Shown: positions 55,543-64,000 of the stretch, one piece after another
Layout of the letters: the number at the start of each line of letters is the position of its first letter
Numbering within the stretch: the stretch's first letter is position 1
Origin: Blastocatellia bacterium
GTDB lineage: Bacteria > Acidobacteriota > Blastocatellia > RBC074
Length of the DNA stretch: 64,000 nucleotides
NCBI GenBank assembly: GCA_016789725.1
Contig: JAEUQN010000001.1
Span: 142,588-206,587 of the forward strand
Reading direction: 5' to 3'
Notes under the pieces: generated by a model
Seen by the model: only the letters and a program-made list of their open reading frames with translations
The model's database searches: none
What the model was told of the DNA's origin: nothing
Position numbers and translations under genes: made by a program

Positions 55543-56988
55543 CTACTCTCGGTCATCCGCATTGGCTGGATTGCCGCCTTCCATCGTCATGCCGCCCGGT
55601 GCATCGAGCGCCCCGTTCAGCAAATAGCCTTGCAGCAGCACAGCGCTCTGCCAGGTGTTGATTAACGCCGTGACATAATCCGCCCGGACTTGAAAGAGCG
55701 TGCGTTGTGCGATCAGCACTTGTGGATAGGCCGCTGCCATGCCGCGAAAGTTCTTGAGATAGGTGTCATAGGCGTTTTGAGCTTGCGGCACAATTTGCTT
55801 TTCGTATTGCGATGCGATGCGCAACGCATTCAGGTAGCTGCGATAGGCTGAGGCAAACCGTGTGCGCAATAACAATTCCACCCGCTGCACTTCGCGTTCG
55901 GCGATATCGAGTTCAGCGGTCGCCGCTGCAATACCGCCTTGATTGCGATTAAAGAGCGGGATACGCAACCCAACTTCAACCTGTGCTTCCGGGCCAGTGC
56001 GTCTGGCATTCGGAATTTCCTTTTCCAGCAATTCGCGGTTGTAGCCAAAACCACCACGCAGAAAGAGATCGGGTGTGACCTCCGCCTTGGCGCGTGAAAT
56101 CACGGCTCTGGCACGTTCGACGCCAGTTTGCGCACGCTTAATTTCGGGGCTGTTCGTGAGCAGTTGCTGCAACAACGATTGCTGCTCCAGCACGGGCAAA
56201 TTCTTTTCCAACTCCCCAACCAGCCGCGCGGGTTTGAGTGACGGATTGCCGACAACTGCCGCCAATTCCAGCCAAACTTGTGCTTGTTCGTTCTCAGCTA
56301 TAATTAAATCCAGGTCGGCGCGTTCGGCCTCGATGCGGATTTGTGCGACATCCGGGCGATCCGCTTGCCCGACATTGAATAATTCGCCCGTGACTTTGAC
56401 CGCGTCACGCGAAAGCTTGGCGAGTTCGGTGCGCACTTCCACCAATTGCTGTGCGCCCAGCGCGCGATAAAACAACACGCGGACGCCGTTCAGGATTCGT
56501 TGTTTTTGCGCGGCGGCGACTTGCTCAGTTTGCAGTTTTTCCTGTGCGGCAATGGCGCGGCTTTTCTTCAGCTTGCCGCCGAGCGGAATCGTTTGCTCAA
56601 TGAATCCCAGATGTTCGCTCTTTTCGCCAATCGCACGAAACGCCAATTCCTCGCCCGCGTAGCCGATAATTGGATTCGGCATCAACCCGGCCTGCACACG
56701 GTTTCCTTCTGCCGCACGAATTGCCGCTTCAGCTTGCGCCAATGTTGGGTTCGACTTGAGCGCCATTTGTTCCAGGTCTTCCAAACGCAAAGGGGTTCCG
56801 GTGTTTGCCGATTGAGTTTGAGAGAAGAAATGATTTAGTAGTTGGTTCTGTGGTGAAGTCGTGGTTATCACCGGCACAGGGGTTTGGGCGAATGACATGG
56901 ACGGCAAAGCGAATATAAATAGTAGTGCGCAAAAATAGACGGAGCTTGTTGTGTGAAACATCCATCTCTGCGGACAGTCAAAAGACAT
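55543..56988 (-). CDS. TolC-family outer-membrane protein of the copper oxidase operon
   Basis: 481 aa from the ATG at 56988, which has AGGAGGA upstream; the frame is open to 57057. Signal peptide ends near SFAQ. Two OEP repeats: LRLEDLEQMALKSNPTLAQAE opens, with the long helical pairs typical of the family, and the C-terminal part has GYLLNGALDAPGG. No RND pump or adaptor follows, so it must partner with one of the other systems or act without one (CopB-like position). Confidence 0.88.
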   Translation of the reverse strand: MSFDCPQRWMFHTTSSVYFCALLFIFALPSMSFAQTPVPVITTTSPQNQLLNHFFSQTQSANTGTPLRLEDLEQMALKSNPTLAQAEAAIRAAEGNRVQAGLMPNPIIGYAGEELAFRAIGEKSEHLGFIEQTIPLGGKLKKSRAIAAQEKLQTEQVAAAQKQRILNGVRVLFYRALGAQQLVEVRTELAKLSRDAVKVTGELFNVGQADRPDVAQIRIEAERADLDLIIAENEQAQVWLELAAVVGNPSLKPARLVGELEKNLPVLEQQSLLQQLLTNSPEIKRAQTGVERARAVISRAKAEVTPDLFLRGGFGYNRELLEKEIPNARRTGPEAQVEVGLRIPLFNRNQGGIAAATAELDIAEREVQRVELLLRTRFASAYRSYLNALRIASQYEKQIVPQAQNAYDTYLKNFRGMAAAYPQVLIAQRTLFQVRADYVTALINTWQSAVLLQGYLLNGALDAPGGMTMEGGNPANADDRE

Positions 56989-57056
56989 GATCTGATCCTC
57001 CTGTTTTCTGAATAGAGATTGTTGGGTGTCTTGCAAAAGACGTACCAAGACCGACA

Positions 57057-57078
57057 CGTAGGCACACTTTTGCCTACG
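57057..57078. repeat. Inverted repeat between Cys-rich leader and TolC gene
   Basis: CGTAGGCA-CACTTT-TGCCTACG, perfect 8-bp arms with a 6-bp spacer, 69 bp upstream of the TolC start. It could be an operator or an attenuating hairpin; no U-run is present. Confidence 0.5.
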
Positions 57079-57103
57079 CTTCTTAATCAGATTAAAAGGC
57101 GGA

Positions 57104-57520
57104 TTAAATTCTCAGGATGGCGCGTTGGGGTAAGGGTGGCGGTGAACGAAGTGGCTTCCACTTGCCCACTTCTTGAGGAGAGGGATAGAGAGAAGTAGCG
57201 AAAAAGAACGGCTCGGCAAGAACAGGTTGCAGATTTAATTGATCTATAACATCAGCTTGTAAATAGTTTGCTGCTTGGAGCGCGTCTGAGTCGTGATTTG
57301 GGCATTGATGCGAGTCATTTGCCGGGGGCTGGGCTGGTGCTGCTGGTGACGAATGGCAATGGCTTTGCTTCTTCGTTTTGGTTTGCTGGGTGACAAGATT
57401 CTTCGGAGAAACCCCACAACCAGAGAGCAGGCAAAGTGTGCTACAGACCTGTACCAACAGCAAGCTTGCTGCCAAGGCGATTGAACCAGTAACGATGAAT
57501 GAGCGGTTAACCATTCGCAT
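57104..57520 (-). CDS. Small Cys/His secreted protein leading the copper oxidase operon
   Basis: 138 aa; ATG at 57520 with AGGA upstream (a second ATG is two codons later). Hydrophobic signal segment, then CSTLCLLSGC, HCHSS and HQCPNHDSD, and a Pro-rich end (SPPPLPQRAILRI). It has the same place and size class as the leader proteins at 5246-5686 and 17838-18329, though the sequence similarity is weak. Probable periplasmic metal-binding protein (inference). Confidence 0.7.
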   Translation of the reverse strand: MRMVNRSFIVTGSIALAASLLLVQVCSTLCLLSGCGVSPKNLVTQQTKTKKQSHCHSSPAAPAQPPANDSHQCPNHDSDALQAANYLQADVIDQLNLQPVLAEPFFFATSLYPSPQEVGKWKPLRSPPPLPQRAILRI

Positions 57521-57584
57521 CTGCCGTAATCCTATCCCAACTACGTCTCAATTGAAAGACACGGCCTCTTGGCTTTCGAGGCAG

Positions 57585-59216
57585 TCAATGTAGTGTTGGT
57601 GGTTTGCGACGCAATAATCTGACCTTCGAGCGGTAAAAGTTCTGAGTGACTTCAACGTCGTAATATTTCTCAACGAAGGATTCCAGCACTCTGCAATTCA
57701 GGTCAAGATTCACACTCCGGCACAGTTCATCCGTCACCAGCCAGAGGCACTCCTGCTTTCCAGGTATTTGCGCAAGGATGGCATGAAGCTGCGCCTCGCT
57801 CTTCAGCACGCTATCAGGATGGTTGAAGGCTTGAAATTGTTCTGCTTGTGGGATGGGGAGAAGACGATTGACTCCTGCATAGTAATGCGAGAGCGGCGCG
57901 GCACTGATGGCCTGAAAGATGAGGATGGGTTGCTCGCGTTGTTCCGCTGCCATTAAGTGGCTGGCAACTCGCTCCCAATCCCCCGTTTTGGCCGGATAAG
58001 CGTAGGTCGCCATTAGCGATGTCAGGGAAAAGAAACACAGCACCAGCACTCCTCCGACAATAGCGCCTCTGTGGGTAAAGAGCGTAAAAATTGCAAAGAC
58101 AGAGAGAATCGCTGGCAAAAATAATACGGTGGAATGGCGCGCTTCGAGAAACTCTGCCGAAGTCAATAAATAGGCAGCCAGCAAACATACCGAAGTAATG
58201 ACGCCAGTCGTCCAGATGACATAATGTGCAGGCGTCGCTGTTTGTCGGATGCGCCGCACAACGAAAACGAGCGCAAGCAGACCGAAGACGATCAGCACGC
58301 CCCGTCGTCCTACCTCTAGTGAGGGCCACCCGACGGGCAGAAGCTGTTCCTGAAGCCGCCAGGAAAGCATCTGCACGCCTGCCTTAAAGCTTTGCTGTTG
58401 TGTCACTGCGCCCGTATATCCAGTCATCTGTCCAGGTATCTGTGCCAGCAGCGGTGCAAACCCTATCCCAACCATTAACATTGCACCCAGAAAAGCGCCT
58501 GCCGTTCGCCAGCGTCGTAGCAACAGTAAAGAACAACCATGCGCAAAAAGCAGAAAGCCAAGATAGTAATACGTGTAGAGTGCAAGAAGGGCTACCAGCC
58601 CATACTCCCAACGTACGCTCCGTCGCGGAGACTCCGCAACATACCCTTCAAAGAAGAGCCAGAAAAGCAAGGCCCCCAGCAATAGCACCAGCGCATAAAC
58701 CCGCGCTTCTGTTGCCGCCCAGATAGTGAAAGGATTGAAGGCAATCGCCAACACGACCCATTTGGGGTGGATGGTAGGCAGGTAGCGCCGCGCGACTCCG
58801 ACCAGCACCACCAGCATGCCTACGATACAGAGGACGGAAAAAAGACGAGCGTGAAAAACGGTATTGCTGAGCATCCGCCAACCGGCGAGGAGGACGAAAT
58901 AGAGTGGAGCTTGCAGTTCATAAGACAAGGCCATGCCGACTGCATTGCGCAGACCCCGACTCGTCGTTTGTAACGTCGAAGCCTCATCAATCCAGAGATT
59001 CAGCTTCCAGGCGAGCGGAAGTGTCAGGCCGAGATAACACGCAAGGAATAGGCCGAACCAGCTTCTGGCCAAGTGGCTTACTTCTACTGTCCATACTTTA
59101 AGGCCGTTGGTTAACTTACGCTTGCTTTTGAAGACATGCCGATCTTCCAGATCAGGAGCGGCGGGAAGTCCTGCGCGTCCGAGACTTGCCAGAGTTTGCC
59201 ATACGTTGTGATTCAT
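57585..59216 (-). CDS. GT-C family 39-like membrane glycosyltransferase
   Basis: 543 aa from the ATG at 59216; the frame is open upstream to 59336. About 10-12 helices. First-loop LWIDEASTLQTT carries the expected Asp-Glu, with ATEARVYAL and a short C-terminal soluble domain with LVTDELCRSVNLDLNCR. Distant from the enzyme at 36496. Acceptor unknown. It stands between the copper operon and the right-hand element genes. Confidence 0.8.
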   Translation of the reverse strand: MNHNVWQTLASLGRAGLPAAPDLEDRHVFKSKRKLTNGLKVWTVEVSHLARSWFGLFLACYLGLTLPLAWKLNLWIDEASTLQTTSRGLRNAVGMALSYELQAPLYFVLLAGWRMLSNTVFHARLFSVLCIVGMLVVLVGVARRYLPTIHPKWVVLAIAFNPFTIWAATEARVYALVLLLGALLFWLFFEGYVAESPRRSVRWEYGLVALLALYTYYYLGFLLFAHGCSLLLLRRWRTAGAFLGAMLMVGIGFAPLLAQIPGQMTGYTGAVTQQQSFKAGVQMLSWRLQEQLLPVGWPSLEVGRRGVLIVFGLLALVFVVRRIRQTATPAHYVIWTTGVITSVCLLAAYLLTSAEFLEARHSTVLFLPAILSVFAIFTLFTHRGAIVGGVLVLCFFSLTSLMATYAYPAKTGDWERVASHLMAAEQREQPILIFQAISAAPLSHYYAGVNRLLPIPQAEQFQAFNHPDSVLKSEAQLHAILAQIPGKQECLWLVTDELCRSVNLDLNCRVLESFVEKYYDVEVTQNFYRSKVRLLRRKPPTLH

Positions 59217-59339
59217 TGCATTCCTTGGATGGCCGGGGAAATCATCACACAGAATAAGGGTCGCAAGACGGTGACAAACTGATGATATTTCCTGACACGA
59301 TAGAGGCGCAATTTTCCGTGCGGGCTGACATCTCAAAGA

Positions 59340-59549
59340 CTATCTCTGACAGAGAGCATCTCCACGCCGGCACAGTTGGGCCATCAACTGCGAAAAGTTT
59401 TCCGAGCTGCCTTCGTTGAGCCGGACGGAATAGATAGGCGAGAGTTGACGCTTTACGTCGTCAGGAAAAAGAGTGAAAGAGACGATTTTGGCGGTAACTG
59501 TTCGGCAGCGTCTTTGAGTTGTGGCAATAATTTTAGTCCATAGATTCAC
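59340..59549 (-). CDS. Small gene translationally coupled to the PAPS-reductase-like gene
   Basis: 69 aa starting with GTG at 59549, which overlaps the upstream TGA stop (GTGA). Reads VNLWTKIIATTQRR at the start and FPDDVKRQLSPIYSVRLNEG in the middle, with three Cys. Amino-acid composition looks coded. Function unknown; the coupling is the main support. Confidence 0.5.
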   Translation of the reverse strand: MNLWTKIIATTQRRCRTVTAKIVSFTLFPDDVKRQLSPIYSVRLNEGSSENFSQLMAQLCRRGDALCQR

Positions 59550-60883
59550 ACAAACATTTTGAGTTGAGCGCGGTCTATCGCCTCCCACCGTTGATTGAAT
59601 GAGGCAAGGCCGTGGCGGGTTTTGGCAGCGATCCAGGCAGGCGCAACGACATAGAAACATTCGCGCGTTGGGTAAATCTTTTCATCGCGCGTGGTCTCAT
59701 ACAAATAGCGGACGCCACGCGCTTCTTTCCATTCTGCTTTGATTTGGTTGGCAAGATATTCCAATGCACGTTTCATTGCTTCTTGGCTGCCAGTTGCCAG
59801 ATGCTCAGTGCAGCGATCTGCCTTGCCTTTGGTCGAATAGATTCGACGCACACGAAACAATGCCTGTGGCGCTGCTGCGATGATTTGCTTGTATTCAGCA
59901 ATGCCGTCTGAGATACCGTTTCTGTCAAGCATTTCCCAAAAGGACTCGTTTCGATAGAGCGTTCCACGCGGGTTCATGCATAGTGCGCCATGTTCCAGAA
60001 TTAAGGTTTCTGCCACAGCTTGCGGGTACCGTCGTAAGCGCGCAATGCGTTCCTCATCAGGCTTGGCAAAGGGGCAAAACACGCAACACGACCGTTGCCA
60101 GGTCACGCCGAAAGTTTCCTCTAAAAACGTCACACAATCCTGCCGCGACCAATTCCATTGCGAGGCTTGCAACGGATAATGACCTTCCCGATAGGCCACG
60201 TCGTAGAGCTTGGCTTTGGCAATGCGCCGTTCTTCTTCTGCGTTGTAGCCAAAGGTCAATCGGTAGTATTGCGGTTTGCGAGTTTGGTTGTGCGAAGCGA
60301 ATGCCGCTTCGGATTTTTGGATTCGTGTTGTTTCGTCACGGTTGTAGCCAATGATGCGATGGATGCGTTCAGGCTTGGCGCGCTCGCGGTCACAGAGATA
60401 GGCGATAATCTCTTCAATCACGGCGGCTTTATGCTTGAGGGCGCACAAGTGGTCACCGGCAAATGATGGCAACACGCCAGCCGTTTTCAACTCATCGAAG
60501 AGGCGATATGCCCCTCCTTGATGAAGCTGTATCGGGTTGGTGGTGTCTTGCAGCACGATGACACCATCCCCAAGGGTTGGCCCCGCCTTCGCCACTTCAA
60601 GAAAGCGAATTTTCAGCAAGCGCAATAACGGAAATAGCCAACGTTCGCAATGCTCAGTAGTATCGTCGTGTTCGCTGCCGAGTTGGGCCGTGATGACGGT
60701 GAGATGTTCAGGTTGAAAGCCCGGATCTACAGCGAAGCGGGCAAGCTTAGTGAGTGGATGCGCGAATAGTCCTTGTGCTGGCAGCTTGTGTTGGAGAATC
60801 CAAGACAGACACCAGCGCGCGAGAATGGCGGAGGATTCTGTGCCCAGTCCCCAACTGAGTATAACGTGAGGATGTGATCGCAT
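59546..60883 (-). CDS. PAPS-reductase-like PP-loop protein
   Basis: 445 aa. N-terminal SWGLGTESSAI (10-20) is a modified PP-loop (SxGxxS) as in PAPS reductase and phage or DndC-like relatives. RIIGYNRDETTR is internal, and CCVFCPF looks like an Fe-S or zinc-type Cys cluster. Much larger than CysH and without its C-terminal catalytic Cys. Proteins of this class are common in phages and plasmids. Probable ATP-dependent activating enzyme; reaction not known. Confidence 0.75.
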   Translation of the reverse strand: MRSHPHVILSWGLGTESSAILARWCLSWILQHKLPAQGLFAHPLTKLARFAVDPGFQPEHLTVITAQLGSEHDDTTEHCERWLFPLLRLLKIRFLEVAKAGPTLGDGVIVLQDTTNPIQLHQGGAYRLFDELKTAGVLPSFAGDHLCALKHKAAVIEEIIAYLCDRERAKPERIHRIIGYNRDETTRIQKSEAAFASHNQTRKPQYYRLTFGYNAEEERRIAKAKLYDVAYREGHYPLQASQWNWSRQDCVTFLEETFGVTWQRSCCVFCPFAKPDEERIARLRRYPQAVAETLILEHGALCMNPRGTLYRNESFWEMLDRNGISDGIAEYKQIIAAAPQALFRVRRIYSTKGKADRCTEHLATGSQEAMKRALEYLANQIKAEWKEARGVRYLYETTRDEKIYPTRECFYVVAPAWIAAKTRHGLASFNQRWEAIDRAQLKMFV

Positions 60884-60942
60884 TTGCGAATATCTTTGTC
60901 GTCGAAATCAAATTAAGAGCTGTCTAATACGTCCTGAGTCGC

Positions 60943-61704
60943 TCATAGGGAAGCTACCTCTGGTACGACTAGAAGGTTGATTTTCTGTGCGAGTTTTTTG
61001 TCGCAGTGCAATAACTGGTAGGCAATCTGGCGGGTCAGTACATGCAGATCATACGTCAATTGCTGATCTTTGGTGTCGGTGTTGTTCTCTGGGTCGTAGC
61101 CAATCAGCGTGCCACACATTTCCAAAAATGAATCACAATCTGACGGGCAGGTTGGATCGAAGCTGTGTTCCGCAAAATGGCGTAATTCCTGTTCGCACGC
61201 GAAATTTGTAAAGCTGTTGTCGAGTGCAGAGCCGCATGTATGACAAAATTCTTGGGAATCCTCTTCGCTCCCCCAACCGCCGTCTACGAAGAATTCATCA
61301 TTCGGAAATTTCTTCTGTAACCGACGGACTTCTTTTTCCGCACAGGAGTAGCAACAGGAAAGCCCTTCATCGCCGCCCTGCACCCAATGGAGCGATTTCT
61401 TGCGAAACTTCTTCGCCGTAGGACGGAGGGCTTCTTCGATGAGATTGCGCAAGTCGTATGGGGCAATGTTGTCAATGATCTGATAGGCATCGCGAATGCG
61501 TCGTGCGGTAGCATTCCAGGCTTCGGCTTGCGTTTCGGCATTGCTAATGAGCAGCGGGCGGTCGTAAGGAAAAGGGTAAATATTCCAATGGCGCGCGTTA
61601 GAGCTGTGCTTTTCCTGCGCAACAGCCCCAGGGTAATAGTGGCGCACAAATTCTTGGTCGGGGCTGGCGAAGGGGATAAGTTTATGGATGCTTCGCTTTG
61701 TCAT
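60943..61704 (-). CDS. Hypothetical protein with two CxxC zinc-like pairs
   Basis: 253 aa. CCYSCAEKEV and FCHTCGSALDN provide two CxxC pairs about 35 residues apart, consistent with a zinc ribbon. Further Cys occur in CPSDCDSFLEMC. Otherwise soluble and mixed. No family recognised. It lies 40 bp downstream of the next hypothetical and 59 bp upstream of the PP-loop gene, in the element-like cluster. Confidence 0.7.
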   Translation of the reverse strand: MTKRSIHKLIPFASPDQEFVRHYYPGAVAQEKHSSNARHWNIYPFPYDRPLLISNAETQAEAWNATARRIRDAYQIIDNIAPYDLRNLIEEALRPTAKKFRKKSLHWVQGGDEGLSCCYSCAEKEVRRLQKKFPNDEFFVDGGWGSEEDSQEFCHTCGSALDNSFTNFACEQELRHFAEHSFDPTCPSDCDSFLEMCGTLIGYDPENNTDTKDQQLTYDLHVLTRQIAYQLLHCDKKLAQKINLLVVPEVASL

Positions 61705-61743
61705 AAGAAAGAGGACTCATTGTAGAAGCGGCGTGTAGACAGG

Positions 61744-62520
61744 TTAGATGGGAAGCTTCTGAAAGGCAGCCTGAAGCTTCGCGAAGAAGAATGCCTCGCA
61801 GTCTGCCTGCGCCTCGCCGACGCAAGAATAGGGCTCGTTTGATTGGTAGCCGAGTCCTTCCCAATGGAATTGGTTTTCCCGCGTTTTCAGGATGGAGAAG
61901 GTGATTGCGCCGTAGTTCGCAACAAAGCGATCCCCTTGTTGTTGCCACGCGAAGCGTGATTCTGCCAGAAGCGTAATCCGATAAACGCAATGGGGATTGT
62001 GTACACGCGGCAGTTCAAGCGAAGAGCAGGGAAGCCAATGATGCGCTGCCGGATGCTCCTCGAAGTAAAAATAATAGCCTGCCGAAGGGAAGAGGTTGTC
62101 GGCTTTATGCCAGCGAATACCGAGATAGGTGACTGAAATTCTTTGTCGTCCATCGTTGCGGCGCAGTTGATACCGTTGGAGAAATTTTAGGTGGAGTCTG
62201 ACTTCAATGTTGTGGGCTGCTTGATAGGTGTGCATCGCTATCTCCCGGAAATGTTTGGCGACGCGCCAAGACGGAAGGTGGCAAATTTGGATTTCATATT
62301 GCCGATACCCAATCGTTTGTCCCAAGTAAGTGTAGAGTTTTTGCGCGGCCTGTAAAGCCTGCTCCCAAGAATAGGCTTGGGCTTTGGCCTTCGCTTGTCG
62401 GAGGAGCGTTTGATTGCTGTAAGAGCCGTCGCCGTGACAAATATACAAATCTGTCGTGTGACTTGGGGCAATCACACGATAGCGAAGGCCGAACGAAGCG
62501 GTGGTTTTGGCTGGTTGCAT
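61744..62520 (-). CDS. Hypothetical protein
   Basis: 258 aa, soluble, rich in aromatic, His and Gln residues. A region of predicted helices (about 30-115) precedes a beta-rich half with YYFYFEEHPAAHHWLPC. No motif recognised. It starts 19 bp after dnaN, so it is co-transcribed. Confidence 0.68.
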   Translation of the reverse strand: MQPAKTTASFGLRYRVIAPSHTTDLYICHGDGSYSNQTLLRQAKAKAQAYSWEQALQAAQKLYTYLGQTIGYRQYEIQICHLPSWRVAKHFREIAMHTYQAAHNIEVRLHLKFLQRYQLRRNDGRQRISVTYLGIRWHKADNLFPSAGYYFYFEEHPAAHHWLPCSSLELPRVHNPHCVYRITLLAESRFAWQQQGDRFVANYGAITFSILKTRENQFHWEGLGYQSNEPYSCVGEAQADCEAFFFAKLQAAFQKLPI

Positions 62521-62539
62521 GATTGATGATGTCTTCGAG

Positions 62540-63643
62540 TTAGAACCGCATGGGCATAATCACGTAACGGAAATCGTAGGCGGTTTCTGTGGTCGGTCGC
62601 ACCTGGATTTGAGAAACCCCGTCCTTCAACTCAATGCGGACTTCCTCGCCGTTGACGATGCCTAATAAATCCACCAGATACTCCGCATTGAAGCCAGTCG
62701 CAAGGGCCGGATGCTTCCATTCGATGGGCAAGGTTTCGCCCGCTTCCCCGATATCCGACGCTTGAGCGGAAATGGTCAGTTGATTGTCTGCCAGGGCGAA
62801 TTTGATCGCTCGACTCCGCTCATCAGCCATTAAAGCAACCCGCTTCACCGCCGCCGCCAAGCATCCCGTACCCACGGTGAATTGCAGATGGTTCTGTTGG
62901 GGCAAGACCATCTCGTAATTGGGGAAGTTCCCACTTAATAAGCGCGTGGTCAGCGTGCGGTGACCGAGGCGGAAGAAGAAGTGATGGTCGTCTTTCGCAA
63001 ACGCAATGGTCGTATCGGCTTCGTCGGCAAGTTTGCCGAGTTCCACCAACGTCTTTTTGGGAATGATGGCTTCCACCGGATCGGTGATATTGAAAGAGTC
63101 TTTTTTCTCCAGGAAGGCCAGCCGATGTCCGTCGGTGGCGACCATACGGAGGTTTTCGCGGTTCAACTCGAATTTGGCCCCATTGAGGGCATAGCGTGAT
63201 TCCTCATTGGTGGCGGCGAATGCTGTGCGTTCGATGAAGGCTTGCAAGATTGGCGCGGACAATTCAATCAAGGCGGCTTTCCATGTGGGGATGTCAGGGA
63301 AGTTTTGTTTGGGCTGCGTGGGCAACTTGAATTTTGCTTGTTCACACGTCAGCAGCAGATGATCTTTTTTATCGAGTTTGAGCGTGATCGGTGCCTCTGG
63401 GAGCGCGCGCACAACTTCAAAGAGCTTCTTGGCGAGGACGCAAACGGCTCCGGGGGCGCGGACTTCGGCGGTCAACGAGGTGGTTAACGAAACATCCAAG
63501 TCGGTGCCCGTGATGACAAGCTCATTGTCTTTGGTCTCAAGCAAGAGACTGGCAAGAATTGGTAGCGCATTCTTTTTCTCGACGATGCGTTGGATGGCGT
63601 TCAGTTCTTTGAGAATGGCAGATTTGCTGGTGATGATATGCAT
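62540..63643 (-). CDS. dnaN: DNA polymerase III sliding clamp (beta subunit)
   Basis: 367 aa from the ATG at 63643, the family's usual length; the frame is open to 63805 but that part is not clamp-like. Three clamp repeats: LKELNAIQRIVEKKNALPIL opens, EESRYALNGAKFEL and ATDGHRLAFLEKK mark the middle domain, and the end is YVIMPMRF, matching the P-M-R-hydrophobic C-terminus. It keeps the replicase on DNA. There is no dnaA or recF beside it; a helicase loader is instead, which suggests an accessory or plasmid-borne clamp. Confidence 0.92.
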   Translation of the reverse strand: MHIITSKSAILKELNAIQRIVEKKNALPILASLLLETKDNELVITGTDLDVSLTTSLTAEVRAPGAVCVLAKKLFEVVRALPEAPITLKLDKKDHLLLTCEQAKFKLPTQPKQNFPDIPTWKAALIELSAPILQAFIERTAFAATNEESRYALNGAKFELNRENLRMVATDGHRLAFLEKKDSFNITDPVEAIIPKKTLVELGKLADEADTTIAFAKDDHHFFFRLGHRTLTTRLLSGNFPNYEMVLPQQNHLQFTVGTGCLAAAVKRVALMADERSRAIKFALADNQLTISAQASDIGEAGETLPIEWKHPALATGFNAEYLVDLLGIVNGEEVRIELKDGVSQIQVRPTTETAYDFRYVIMPMRF

Positions 63644-63707
63644 GTAAGGTCTTCTTTCTTGCCGTGTCGGCAGTGAGATTGGTGGGGGAGAAAATTTCTG
63701 ACGTGAA

Positions 63708-64000
63708 TTATGCTTCCCGCTCTTTTTTCGCGCGATAATCCATTCCACACAGTTCGAGAGTGCGACACATTTCGCGCAACCGAGAGCGAATGCGCGGACC
63801 CACACGCTCGGTCAGCGATTGGGGATGTTCTGGTGTGGGTGTGTCCGCGTAATTGCTCGTGAATAGGGTCAATTGGCAATGATTGTAGCGATGGTTGATG
63901 ATCTGGGTCATGGTGTCGAGCGCCCAATCGGTTGGACGGGCTGCGCCGATTTCGTCCAGGATCAGCACCTCAGCGTTGCGCACAGGCGCGAGGACTTTCC
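63708..64000 (-). CDS. DnaC/IstB-like ATPase (helicase loader), N-terminus beyond window
   Basis: About 97 C-terminal codons, open at the window edge. Walker B EVLILDEIGA, then sensor-like TLFTSNY and the arginine region ERVGPRIRSRLRE. This matches DnaC/DnaI helicase loaders and IstB-type ATPases. With dnaN 64 bp away, a replication role is more likely than IS21 transposition. The Walker A region is off the window. Confidence 0.8.
   Translation of the reverse strand, partial: KVLAPVRNAEVLILDEIGAARPTDWALDTMTQIINHRYNHCQLTLFTSNYADTPTPEHPQSLTERVGPRIRSRLREMCRTLELCGMDYRAKKEREA

Overview
The window is a 64 kb metal-resistance and surface region from a Gram-negative bacterium. Gene density is high and almost every gene is on the minus strand; the only plus-strand gene I support is at 50071-50451. 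The large TonB-dependent receptor with an N-terminal carboxypeptidase-regulatory-like domain, Tat-exported multicopper oxidases and moderate-to-high GC suggest an Acidobacteriota-like host (inference, not proven). An accessory sliding clamp and a DnaC-like helicase loader at the right end suggest a plasmid, chromid or integrated element. I saw no rRNA, tRNA or CRISPR array.

The most notable region is a mercury operon (9129 down to 5925): merR, a merT-merP fusion, a CopZ-like Fe-S metallochaperone, a MerP-TlpA fusion and a MerB-like organomercurial lyase. The last two genes contain in-frame TGA codons exactly where catalytic or metal-binding cysteines belong: the first Cys of the GMTCxxC motif, and the counterparts of MerB Cys96 and Cys159. 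Each TGA is followed at 9-14 nt by a compact hairpin with a G-containing apical loop, as in bacterial SECIS elements. I therefore read both genes as selenoproteins. Both carry export signals, so this looks like a periplasmic selenocysteine-based mercury and organomercury system. No merA is present.

Three RND metal-efflux operons surround it. (1) 5686-1: Cys-rich secreted protein, TolC, CusB, CusA (cut by the window edge). (2) 18329-9302: Cys-rich secreted protein, TolC, small coiled-coil protein, CusB with metal-binding domain, CusA, lytic transglycosylase, secreted repeat protein. (3) 34736-25342: lipoprotein, CzcC, CzcB, CDF transporter, DUF4198 protein, CzcA, a HupE gene broken by a nonsense codon, and a membrane-anchor protein. 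Operon 3 is preceded by a terminator and by a BlaI-type operator matching the one in front of the adjacent blaI-M56 protease pair.

Copper functions lie at 49717-39765 (MerR-family regulator, YHS/HMBD-type CopA ATPase, SnoaL-like protein, TonB receptor, two sialidase-like propellers with a shared Cys motif, methyltransferase), at 57520-50560 (Cys-rich secreted protein, TolC, multicopper oxidase with two CxxC metal-binding modules, His-rich secreted protein, histidine kinase, NtrC-type regulator), and at 18553-20465 (CueO-like oxidase). Between these are an insertion sequence (20608-22243, TIRs and 6-bp target duplication), a FAD oxidoreductase/methyltransferase pair, and glycosyltransferase genes. 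The right end (59340-64000) holds a PAPS-reductase-like protein, hypotheticals, dnaN and a DnaC-like ATPase.
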